From NCBI RefSeq assembly GCF_027579695.1, contig NC_083571.1:48831890-48895889 (forward strand): DNA of 64,000 nt, written 5' to 3'. Positions within the stretch are counted from its first letter, which is position 1, and every line of letters starts with the position of its first letter. Of this stretch, positions 45,844-56,110 are shown one piece after another. Origin of the DNA: Neoarius graeffei (Eukaryota > Chordata > Actinopteri > Siluriformes > Ariidae). The notes under the pieces are model-generated. The model saw only the letters and a program-made list of their open reading frames with translations, was not told the DNA's origin and searched no databases. A program made the position numbers and the translations under genes.

Positions 45844-48167
45844 CAGAGATGGGACCAAGTCACACATGTGCAAGTCTCAAGTAAGTCTCAAGTCTTAACC
45901 TTCAAGTCCCAAGTAAGTCCCAAGTCTTTTTTGTCTTGGGCAAGTCAAGTCAAGTCAAGTCAAGTCACAGGCTATGTCAAGTCAAGTCAAGTCCTATAAT
46001 AAGTCAAGTCAAGTCCAAGTCAAGTCACCTTAGGCGTATTAGCGTAATTTTAGCAGCAGAATATGAATTTAATACATTGAAAAGGCAATACGTAAGTAAA
46101 TGTCAGTAAACATCCCTGGCACATGTGCCCAACCTGTTAAATATTTGCATTTTAAATAATCATGTTCTGTAAAATACATAAAACAAAACAGTAATAATGT
46201 CACAAAGTTATTTATTGATGGCAAAATTTGCAAGATTGAAAGCCAACTAAGTTTCTCACATTGTCATCAGCCAACAAGAAAAATAAACAGAGAATTGGCA
46301 TTCTGTTATGTGCGTAGTTAAAAGAGGGTAGGACGACACCTTGGGTTAACAGGGGCATGAGCTCCTCCAATCTCTAATCACGTCAGATGAGATGATTATT
46401 ATTAATAAGATACACGTGGAGAAACCTGAAGTGACTTCGATGTATGTTTTGCGCCAGTAAAAAAAAACCCCAAAGGATAGAGAAATGTGTCAGACATAAT
46501 TTAGGTCTCAAAAAGAAGACCTGTTCGCCCGTGCAAAAGTGACATCATCTTACCCCATATGACAAGCTACAGAGGTGTGTGCAAAAGCGCTCTCTCGCTC
46601 TCCGAGGCTGCCTCAGCCTGTGCAGAGCGGGGACATATAGAACGACTTTGGCGCGGGAGTCTTGGTTCCCGCTATAATAGATTGTTACGAAAATAAATGT
46701 TAAATGAAATATGCATCCCGCACATTCCTTTCCACAGGAACTTTGCTCACAACGTTTCGGTCGTGGCTAACGCACTGTCCTCCTTACCACAAGTGCAACG
46801 TTTCGGGAACAATACGGAAAGGACAGTGCGCGGGATTCATCTTTCCTTGAACAATTACCCAGAGACTTTTTAAATTACCTCACTGGGAAATATCCAATGC
46901 ACCTGTTCAGTTACAGAGTTGTGCTCTCTAAATTGTAGTCATTCAAACCATTGTTTTGGCGGCCTGGTAGCCTGATATACTAAATGTAAATTCATGGTTT
47001 GGATGACTGCACAATTTATTTTCGTAACACTGCGTTACAGTGGGAACCGAGACTCCCGCGCACAGTCAGCCTATTTTGCAGAGTTTAGTATTGCTGCTAG
47101 CCTGTATTCAAACAGCGAGTGGCATGCCGGTGAATCCAAATCGTGGCGCTTTTTTCAATAGTGCATGATAGGCAGTGGGACGGAGTTTTCTTTTCTTTTT
47201 TGATCAGGTAGTGTGACGAAAAAAATGTGCAGGTTGCTGCACTGCTATTTCAAACGGCTATGATAAACTCCCCTGCCTCTATGCCCTATGGACAGTCTGG
47301 CTAATGTACACGAACACACTTACACGAATTTGTACTGCTCATGAACGTGTACATGTTCACAAGCTGGCCATTAGCTTAACCCTGAAACAGAACAACAGGG
47401 TAGGAAGCTGCTTATGTTATTCAGCATCACGACTGCAAAGTGCACAATCAACTTACTACTACTGATATACAATATCATTAAACTTGACGTAACTACATTG
47501 CTTACCAGCATTCACATAAGAATTTCACAATAATAAACTGAATCCCTAGCTACATCTGCAACAGCTAAAATCCTCCTACTGCTCACTCTCGTGGCTAACA
47601 TTGGCTAACGAGGAGTTTAGCTGCTATCACCAAATAACAACACATTAATAAACTTACTGGGCAGAATGGATCTTCAAAGGCCAGACGAAATTGGAGGTTG
47701 TGGTCTGGCTGTCAGAAATCGTCACATTGCAAATCTTGCACTGCGCCGTTCGTCGTTTACCTTCTAGGCAGTAGCCCTTGAAGCCGAAAGTGATGACTAT
47801 TGGGATGGCTGACATGATGATATGATGTGAAATCTGTGAACACATCGTGGCATGGGGCATGGTATATAGCCCACGCAGAGAGCGTGCCTGATGGACAGGG
47901 TGGTGACAACGCAACGGCAGTGCAATCAAAATTACTGAAGTATGTGCATATTACATTTTATTTTCACAATAAAAACACGATGGAAATAACACTCAAGTCA
48001 CTCAAGTCATCGTGTGTCAAGTCAAGTCAAGTCCCGAGTCTTAAACTTCCAAGTCCGAGTCAAGTCTCAAGTATTTTCATGTTTTGTCAAGTCAAGTCAC
48101 AAGTCATGAAAACAGTGACTCGAGTCGACTCGAGTCCAAGTCCCCAAGTCTCAAGTCCCCACCTCTG
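45844..48167 (-). mobile_element. hAT transposon with 8-bp duplication CCATTTAC
   Basis: 2324 bp, flanked by CCATTTAC on both sides (45836-45843, 48168-48175). Ends CAGAGATGGG and CCCACCTCTG are inverted repeats of the hAT type. Both subterminal regions carry dense arrays of CAAGT words (45878-46025 and 48000-48155). A minus-strand frame at 47654-47929 includes CKICNVTISDSQTTTSN with a following H-x-H, a BED zinc finger as found at the start of hAT transposases. The catalytic domain is absent. Confidence 0.88.
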
Positions 48168-48227
48168 CCATTTACTGTATAAGCCAGGCATTAAAGCAAT
48201 TGGGTAACTATCTGGGAATAGACCTAA

Positions 48228-49299
48228 AGGCCCGGTCCCACTGCACTTACGGATGCAAAGAGGATGTAAAACGTAAAAAAATCTTTGCCATCCGTTGGAA
48301 AACGCTATGCATCCGTTGTGTACTCATTGCATACGTGCTTCATACGCTCTATCCATCAAGCATCCGTCCACTGTGATTTCATCCGCGCAAAAAGTTTTGA
48401 GCTGCACAAAACTTTTAGAACGGATTAACTTTCCGCCATGTACGATGTAAATCCGTGACATATACGAGCAACAAACGTTCTATGTCCGTCATCATCTGTT
48501 AAACGTCTGCTGTATCCTCTCTGCATCCTCTGGGCATCCTCGCAACTCACATCCGCTGCAGCTGAAAACGGAAAGAGGGAGGAAAGATAAGGTACATGAA
48601 ACGTCTATTCATCGTTAGTAGCACGGAAATAGAAAGGATGTAAGCGTATGCATCTCGTATATAAAGTATTCAAAACGGACAAAGCGTTTATATCTGGGAT
48701 GTATCTCGTATATTTAGGATGTCTGGAGTATGTCTAGAGTATGTAGAAGGACACCTAGCAGACAATCAATATTTTGTATAAAAAGGGGGAGAAAATCATC
48801 TAGTAGTAGAGATGTATCGATGTAGCCGCCAGCACGTCTTTCCGCTTTATGCTGATGGCGTGCGTGCTGCATCCCTTCATATCCGCGGAGCAGACGCAAT
48901 TCATACCCCCCGCATGCGCAGTGAACGGTCTGCATCCGATATACATCCACGCAACATCCCCTTTGTTTCCGTTAGGCGTACGTGATGCAGCCCCTTCATC
49001 CGCTATGCATCCGCTCTTTCTGCTATGCGTCCCCTTCTCAGTTATCACCGGTAACCCCTTCGGAGCTGTCATCCACTTCCATCCGCTTTCATCCGCTAGG
49101 CTTCCTATGAACATGCGTTTAACATCCCTGCTATATACTACCCACGTCCGTTCTTTTCCGTTCTGTTTTCGCAAATTTTCGCCAATTTTGTCCATTTCTG
49201 GAGTGGATGAAAACGGATAGAGCCACCCCCGAAATTTTGCTCATCCGCTGTGTCCTTTTTGCATACGTTTTGTGTCCATCGGCCAGTGGGACCGGGCCT
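48228..49299. mobile_element. PIF/Harbinger MITE with TAA duplication
   Basis: 1072 bp bounded by TAA (48225-48227, 49300-49302). Inverted ends AGGCCCGGTCCCACTG and CAGTGGGACCGGGCCT match exactly over 16 bp. The interior is packed with GCATCCG/CGGATG-type words on both strands and has no transposase; frames of about 120 residues on both strands around 48800-49220 follow from this word structure. Confidence 0.9.
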
Positions 49300-49877
49300 T
49301 AAGACAACATTGTGCATACCACCCTGCTAGTGGAAGAGCAGTAAAAAGTGAGAATGGGACATTGAAGAATAAATTGAGCAAATGCTGTGCTGAAACAGGA
49401 CTAGGGTGGACAAAGGTCCTACCCATAGTATTAATGCAGATGAGAATGAGAGAAAGACCAAAGCATGGTTTGAGCCCCTTTGAGATATTGTTTGGAAGAG
49501 CCTCAAACACAGGGATGGGTCCTATTATGCCAGGATGCCCTGGCATGTCCTTATGTGATGATGTGATGTTGAATTACTGTGCAACCCTCTCTTCTGCTCT
49601 GAATAATATTCACAAACAGGTGAGATCAGCCTTACCAGTCCCAATGCTGGGACCGCTGCATGACCTGAAACCTGGTGATTGGGTGGTGATAAAGGGCTTC
49701 AGAAGGACGAAGTGGAACAAGCCCAGGTGGATGGGACCATCCCAAGTGCTGCTCACCACACAGTCAGCTGTAAAGGTGGACAACAGATCCACATGGGTAC
49801 ACGCCAGCCACTGCAGAAGAGTACCTGAACCAACGGACAAGCAGCACAAGGAGGCCCTGGTACAGAAAGGAAATTAA

Positions 49878-50322
49878 GACAGCATTCAAGAAGCCCTCAG
49901 GGGGCCTTGTCACACTGTGAGTGGACACTCTGCTATCAAGAAGCCCTTAGGGGGACCAATGAACATGAGAAACGACACACACAGGCACATGACAGACTGT
50001 GCATTCCAACACATTCTTCATTCTGTACCTAGTTGTGAACCTCATACATGGTATAAGTAGTATTTGGTAGTTTGTCCAGTGACAGAGACTAATACACATA
50101 TTACAAGAGCAGTGTCTGACACCACAGGTACTCCAGGTGGCAGACTTCTCAGCTGGAAAGATAAGATAGAAAGAGATCAAACTGTTAACTGGCTTCATGA
50201 CATATTGACTGATAATACCAATCTCATGGTGGTAGCTGAAAGAATACATTCTGACTACACATACGCTAGCATACGATACCTAGCTGATTTAGGTGAAGGG
50301 ACTAAGTACCATCACAAAACAG
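49878..50322 (+). pseudogene. ERV-1 sequence after integrase, start of env region
   Basis: Begins directly after the integrase stop and ends at the LINE insertion. A frame from about 50064 runs into the LINE. Its position suggests the pol/env boundary and the start of env. It contains no recognisable surface-domain motif, so the assignment is by position only. Confidence 0.4.
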
Positions 50323-53100
50323 CACTACCATCTATTCTCCTATCAAACGTCCGCTCATTGGAAAATAAAATGGACTATCTCAAGCTGGATTTAACCACAC
50401 AAAGAAACGTGAGAGAATGCAACGCGATCATCCTTACCGAGACGTGGCTTCACAACAACGTTCCGGATAGCGCCATTAAACTGGATGGGTTTACAACATT
50501 CCGCGTGGACAGAAACCATGCCAGCATGGGTAAATCTCGAGGAGGTGGTGTGTGCATTTACACAAATAACAACTGGTGTACAAATGCTGCAGTTTTTACA
50601 AAGTCACTGCTCAGAGAACATTGAGTTTTTAACCCTCAACTGCCATCCATTCTACCTGCCGCGAGAATTCAATACCGTCAACATCACAGCTGTTTACATC
50701 CCCCCCCAGCGCCAACACAAAAGAGGTGCTCTCCATTCTGTACAAGTCTGTGAGTACACTACAAAACACACCCGGACTCGGTCTGCATAATCGCTGGCAA
50801 TTTTAATCAGGCCAATTTGAAATCAGTAATGCCACACTACCACAAGTGTGTGAACTTTGCAACAAGGGGAGAGAACACACTTGACCAGGTATACACCAAC
50901 ATCAGACATGCCTTCAGAGCTGTTCCCCACCCCCAACTGGGTTCATCAGACCATCTCTCTGTTATGCTAATCCCAGCCTACAGACCTCTGTTGACGAGAA
51001 GCAAGCCAACTGTGAAACAGATCAGGGCCTGGCCAGAGGGCTCTATAGCAGCTCTACAGGACTGTTTTGAATGCACAGACTGGTCTGTTTTTAGGGAGGC
51101 GGCCACCACCAACCAGGACGTCAACCTCACCGAATACACAGACTCTGTAACTGGATACATAACAAAATGCATGGAAAATGTAACCGTCACCAAGGACATT
51201 ACAGTGAGAGCAAACGAAAAACCCTGGTTCACCAGGGAGGTACGTGAGCTCCTAAGGGCACGCAACGTTGCTTTCAAGTCTGGGGACAAGGAGGCCCTAA
51301 AGTCTGCCAGGGCCAACTTGCACCGCGGTGTGAGAGCAGCCAAGCGTGCATATGGACAAAAAAATCAATTCGCACTTCACTGATACGAAGGACCCAAGAT
51401 GCCTGTGGCAAGGCATCCAGTCAGTCACAGACTACAAACCATCCCCCCCACCGTGTGAGGACAACACAGACTTCCTCAATTCACTGAACACTTTCTTCAG
51501 CCGGTTTGAAGAAAATAACACTACAACACCTACAAAAACCCCCATCAACCCAGACAGCACAACACTTCAACTGGACTCAGCAGACGTGAGGAGGACCCTA
51601 CTCAAGGTGAACCCCAGGAAAGCTGCAGGCCCAGACAACATACCCGGGCGCTTGCTCAGAGACTGTGCGAACTCACTCACGGAAGTCCTCACAGATATCT
51701 ACAACATCTCTCTGAATCAAGCCATCATACTAGCAAGTTTTAAAGCTACCACTATTGTACCACTACCCAAGAAGTCACCAGCATCATCACTGAACGACTA
51801 TAGACCCATAGCACTCACTCCCATCACGATGAAGTGCTTTGAGAGACTGGTTAAAGCCCACTTAACATCCACCCTCCCCACTACTCTGGATCCATACCAA
51901 TTTGCCTACCGCCCCAAGCGCTCCACTGATGACGCCATAGCAATAGCACTCCACCTCTGCCTGGCTCATCTGGAGAACAAAAACAGTCACGCGCGGATGC
52001 TGTTCATTGATTTCAGCTCTGCGTTCAACACTGTCATCCCCCAACATCTGGTAAACAAGCTGAGTGAAATAGGCATCAGCACTTCACTGTGCAACTGGCT
52101 GCTGGACTTTCTAACAAACAGACTGCAGACAGTCAGAGTCGGAAACAACTCCTCAGCGACCACCATCATAAACACTGGGGTGCCGCAAGGATGTGTGCTG
52201 TCCCCCCTGCTGTTCACGCTGATGACCCACGACTGCTGTGCCAGATTTGAAACAAATCACATCATCAAATTTGCAGATGACACAACAGTGGTGGGCCTCA
52301 TCAAAGACAACGATGACTCAACATACAGAGAGGAGGTACAGCTACTCATCAACTGGTGTGAGAGGAACAATCTGCGTCTCAACGTCAACAAAACAAAATA
52401 AATTATTGTGGACTTCAGAAAAAAACAACCAACACACATCCCACTGATCATCAATGGCAGTGTAGTGGAGTCTGTGAAAAGCACAAAGTTCCTGGGAGTG
52501 CACATCACAGATGACCTCTCATGGACTACCAACACCACCGCCCTGGTCAAGAAGGCGCAGACACAACTCCACTTCCTGCGGAGGATGAGAAGAGCCGACT
52601 TCCCCATATCTGCACTCACCACATTCTACAGGGGTGCCATTGAGAGCATCCTGACCAGCAGCGTCTCTGTCTGGCACGGCAGCTGTCTAGCTGCAGACAA
52701 GAAGGCGCTGCAGAGGGTGGTGAGGACAGCAGAAAAGATTATCAGGTCACCCTTACCAGCCATTCAGGATTTGTACACTTCACACTGTTCCAAGAGAGCG
52801 ATGAACATTATCAAAGACCCCACTCACCCAGCACATAAACTGTTCTCCTTACTGCAGTCAGGGAAGCGCTACCGCAGCGTGCGGTGCCGCACAAGCAGAC
52901 TGGGAAACAGCTTCTTTCCACAAGCTGTCAGACTCCTCAACTCATTAAGGAAAACTACATGAACATTCCAAAGATACCAAGAACATTCCATGAACATTTA
53001 TTCGCCATGCCCTTGCACCTTACCCTTCGCACCTTATATACTGCATCTATACTGCAGGACTCTACCTATACGACGACTGATTGTACTCTCTGCTGCTGCT

Positions 53101-53137
<37 letters not shown>

Positions 53138-53174
53138 GTGTATTTATTGTCCATCAGTATGTCTTATTATTGCA

Positions 53175-53213
<39 letters not shown>

Positions 53214-53214
53214 C

Positions 53215-53253
<39 letters not shown>

Positions 53254-53255
53254 AC

Positions 53256-53296
<41 letters not shown>

Positions 53297-53425
53297 ATTT
53301 TTATCAATAGTATATGTATGCTTAGTTAAACTTGCACATTGGAGACTGGTCAAACGCAATTTCAAACTTCTGTGCTAACCCTGTTACATAGATTTTTGAC
53401 AATAAAGTACACTTGAACTTGAACC
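50323..53425 (+). mobile_element. Rex1/L2-like LINE, near full length
   Basis: Plus-strand non-LTR retrotransposon inserted in ERV-1. The endonuclease start at 50323-50624 (ILLSNVRSLENKMDYLKLDL, ILTETWLHNN, RGGGVCIYTNN) is followed by shifted frames to 51383. RT is at 51346-52401 (KAAGPDNIPGRLLRDC, FIDFSSAFNTVIPQHL, TGVPQGCVLSPLLFTL, KFADDTTVVGLI; catalytic Asp residues intact) and ends at a TAA (52399) where Lys-Glu would normally continue. The C-terminal domain is at 52408-52962 (FLGVHITDDLSWTTNTTALV, HKLFSLLQSGKRYRSVRCRT). The 3-prime UTR has four (TG)n blocks and ends TGACAATAAAGTACACTTG. At least two frameshifts and one nonsense codon. Confidence 0.88.
53103..53294. repeat. Cluster of four (TG)n blocks in LINE 3-prime UTR
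   Basis: TG runs at about 53103-53133, 53177-53208, 53219-53250 and 53261-53292; the last three are separated by variants of TTTTCACTGCAG, so the microsatellite itself seems to be tandemly duplicated. Confidence 0.95.
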
Positions 53426-53574
53426 TTGGGCATAGAGACTCCGATAGAAAACACCCAATACCATGTAGTTCATTGAATGACTATTGCCACAGACTGGACA
53501 GTAACCAGTAGGTGAACTCTGTATGACAGGATTATAGATTTAAATGTTATCATTTACATGATAAAAAGGGGAAT

Positions 53575-53995
53575 TGTAGAGAAAATTTTAGTGTCATACT
53601 GTTTTGTAATTTTCCTTTTCTTTGAGTGTTGCCTCTTCAAGGACTAACGACTCAGAACATTTTGCACCGAAACATGTTCATCTTATCATGCTCATTACGT
53701 ACATAGCAGAAATGCATAGCAGATGTGCATACAAGCCAGCGATTAGAGACGATCCAATCAGCTTTAGAGCTGATCACACTCCCAGCACATGATCAGGGCA
53801 TGTAATTGCAATAATGTAATGCAATAGATGTAATGTCTCCTTTTTATCTAGTAAAGAGTATATATAGATTTGAGAACAAAGGGACGGTATGAGGGGTGTG
53901 CTGAACTCTCATCACTTGTCCGTTTCTGCAATAAACCTTCTTTCTCTTGCAAAAAAGACGAGACTGGTGTTGGTGTTTGTCATTTTTCCATGACA
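53575..53995 (+). repeat. 3-prime LTR of ERV-1
   Basis: 421 bp, TGTAGAGAAAATTTT...CCATGACA, preceded by the purine tract at 53560-53572 and followed by the GGAGA duplication. Confidence 0.87.
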
Positions 53996-54060
53996 GGAGA
54001 TGAAAAAAAAATTGTGTGCATGCATGTGTGTGTGTGTGGGGCACCACGGGATTTTTGTAC

Positions 54061-54570
54061 CAGATGTATTGTTTACAGAATGCATAGAAATAGTATTGAA
54101 AAGTGGTTCAGGTGCTGGCTCTGACACAGCCTCTGGCTCTTGCATTAGCTCTGGTTCTGGTTCAGGCACTGGCTCTGACACAGGCTCTGGCTCTTGCAAT
54201 AGCTTTGGCTCTGGTTCTGGTTCAGACACTGGCTCTGATGCAGGCTCTGGCTCTTGCACTGGCTTAACCTCTGGCTCTGGTTCAGGTGCTGGCTCTGATG
54301 CAGGCAATGGCTCTTGTACGGGTTCTAGCTCTGGCTCAGGTTCTGGTTCTGGTCTAGTTCAGGTGCTGGCTCAGGGATTGACTGTGGAATGGCCTGTGGG
54401 ATTGTCTCAGGAGCGACAGCCTCTAGGAGGAGCTCAGGAGCAACTGCCTCCTCTGCTGTCGCTGCGTTGGCCATTGGGAGAAAATCTGGAGCAACCGCCT
54501 CCTTGTCTGCTGCTGTGTCAGCCTCAGACGTGGCAGTCACCCCCCAAAAAATTTTCATGGGAGTCCTCCA
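54061..54570 (-). pseudogene. Probable upstream exon of the lectin gene, Pro/Glu-rich
   Basis: On the minus strand, an acidic Pro-rich repeat region. It starts with Ala/Glu-rich sequence (ATSEADTAADKEAVAPDF) and passes into repeats such as [18 protein letters not shown], ending [23 protein letters not shown] at 54061/54060 is a possible phase-1 donor. It would pair with the phase-1 acceptor of the lectin exon at 40790, giving a Ser-Asp junction. A one-base loss near 54350 changes the frame, so it is broken or the assembly has an error. It could be a linker or stalk before the lectin domain. Alternatively it belongs to the adjacent ERV fragment; the intron reconstruction favours the host gene. 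Confidence 0.55.
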
Positions 54571-55231
54571 ACTCTAGTGCCTCACTGATATACCAGAGCA
54601 TGACTTGAAAAGCCTGTGAGCTACAAAGGCATGGGTGCTCTACTCTTATGAGGTACTCGGCCCATTGGCACGCTCATCCAGTTAGCCAGGAGATCATGCA
54701 GCTTACCCAGACAGATTCTGGAGGCTTAGGCTCTTCAAGATCCGCATATAGGAAGGCACACTGCATGGTGAATCGACAAGAGTGATATTCTCCATCATAG
54801 GGTGTTGGGGTATCTACTCCAGTATGCTGCCAGAAAAATAAGGCTAGGGGCTGAGGTATAAAAATCAGGAAGTGGCATGGAATGGCATACTGGAACACTT
54901 CTGCTACATCCATAGCTTGGTGAAGTATCCTGCCAGGGAGAGGTTGGAGTCGGATGTAAGTGCAACTGGAAGCTGAGGCTGCACACTTAGCTGCCGCATC
55001 CGCCCCGGCATTCCCTTGAGACACAAGATCAGTATTGTTAGTATGGGCAGCACACTTACACACAGCAATGGCTCTAGGGAGTAGAATAGCATCCAACAAC
55101 TCAGAGACCAGTTTATGATGTGCAATGGGAGATCCTGTGCAAGTGAGAAAATTTGTGTTTCCACATGGTGCCAAAATCGTGCACAATGCCAAATGCGTAC
55201 CTACTGTCCGTAAAAATATTGACTCACCCAT
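54571..55231 (-). pseudogene. ERV-2 RNase H piece, inverted
   Basis: The minus-strand frame 54674-55231 starts inside a retroviral RNase H (LVSELLDAILLPRAIAVCKC, then GNAGADAAAKCAA, which holds the final Asp block). The rest of the frame (to 54674) has no domain I recognise. It points away from the plus-strand integrase starting at 55232, so the pol gene of ERV-2 is broken by an inversion at this junction. Confidence 0.7.
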
Positions 55232-55563
55232 GTGTCAAAAGGGGGGATAGTCGCAGAAGTAACAAAGAGATGGTTCACAAAGGGGTTTTCAAATTATGCT
55301 GTGACATTTTGCAAGCAATGCTTGATATGTGCACAACATAATGCAGGTCAAGGTATCAAACTAACTCAAGCAGCACACCCAATACCAGACAAACCATTTG
55401 ATCATCTCCAAATGGACTTCATTGAACTGACACTTAGAGAGGGAAAATGGGTCCATTAAAAAATAAACTAACCAAAGCTTGTGCAGAAACAGGGTCAGGA
55501 TGGACAAAGGTCCTCCCTGTAGTGCTCACACAAATGAGGATGCAAACTAGGCCTAAACATGGG
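55232..55563 (+). pseudogene. ERV-2 integrase N-terminal part, core deleted
   Basis: Plus-strand piece with the second half of the zinc-binding region (FCKQCLICAQHNAG) and the first core block (DHLQMDFIEL). At about 55456 it jumps to sequence that in ERV-1 lies near 49368, so most of the catalytic core is deleted. It is then cut by the Gmr1-like copy, with an ATGGG duplication. Confidence 0.78.
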
Positions 55564-55699
55564 TGTGACAGCGGGGGCATGGCCAAGCATTGGTCTGTGA
55601 CTGGAGGGCGGAGTCGGGGAAGGTAAGTGGCAGAATCACTGCACCTGAGGTTGATTAATGTGTTTGTGTGTCTTCCCCACGGTGTTTACAGATCCCAGC

Positions 55700-56100
55700 T
55701 CCCCCGGGGAAGCCTCCACGGGGTTCTCCCCATTTGAATTGTTATATGGGCATAAGCCGCACGGTATTCTAGATGTGCTGCGGGAAAATCGGGAGGAGGG
55801 ACCTTCACCAAGTAAAAATGAAATCCAATACGTTATTGACCTGCGCACAAAACTCCACACACTCACCCACCTAACCCAGGAGAATTTGCGGCAGGCCCAA
55901 GAACGACAAACCTGCCTGTACGACAAGGGTACCCGCCTCAGGGAGTTCGCACCGGGAGATAAAGTACTCGTACTGTTGCCCACATCGAGCTCCAAATTAG
56001 TCGCCATGGCGAGTCGGGGACATGGACTTTGAGGTGAGGCGAATGGACAGGGTGGGGCGCTACAGGTTTACCACCTCAATCTGCTCAAACTCTGGAATGA
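55700..56100 (+). pseudogene. Integrase C-terminus, Gmr1-like copy 2
   Basis: The frame 55658-56032 covers the last core segment (FSPFELLYGHKPHGILDVLR) and REFAPGDKVLVLLPTSSSKL. About 18 bp of the GPF region are missing compared with copy 1, at 56007, giving a frameshift. Confidence 0.8.
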
Positions 56101-56110
56101 GGAGGTCCCC

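Larger units (their letters stand above)
45553..49877 (+). pseudogene. ERV-1 integrase, split in three
   Basis: Retroviral integrase remnant in three plus-strand pieces: 45553-45843 (end of the zinc-binding region and core with the first catalytic Asp block, one stop near 45779), 48168-48227 (a short core piece) and 49300-49877 (rest of core and C-terminal SH3-like domain, WVVIKGFRRTKWNKPRWMGP). The gaps are a hAT element and a Harbinger MITE with clean target duplications. The C-terminal half remains open to a TAA at 49877. No function is possible in this state. Confidence 0.85.
40803..53995 (+). mobile_element. ERV-1, endogenous retrovirus with six nested insertions
   Basis: Two homologous LTRs (40803-41220, 53575-53995) in the same orientation, flanked by a perfect 5-bp duplication GGAGA (40798-40802, 53996-54000), a purine tract ATAAAAAGGGG before the 3-prime LTR, and integrase coding remnants on the plus strand. 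Inside are a Tc1-like transposon, a LINE 3-prime end, a minus-strand LINE, a hAT element, a Harbinger MITE and another LINE. Gag, protease, RT and RNase H are not recognisable; most of env is gone. The element lies antisense in the host lectin gene, 12 bp upstream of exon A. Gamma/epsilon-like by its integrase C-terminus. Confidence 0.88.

Noticed and set aside
48849..49220. Pro/Leu-rich 123-codon frame and its antisense partner
   Set aside because: Both arise from the repeated CATCCG words of the Harbinger MITE.
54000..54608. 202-codon Gly/Ser-rich plus-strand frame
   Set aside because: It is the antisense of the Pro/Glu-rich minus-strand sequence; the Ser-Gly pattern follows from complementing Glu-Pro codons. 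The minus strand has the better context (splice phase).
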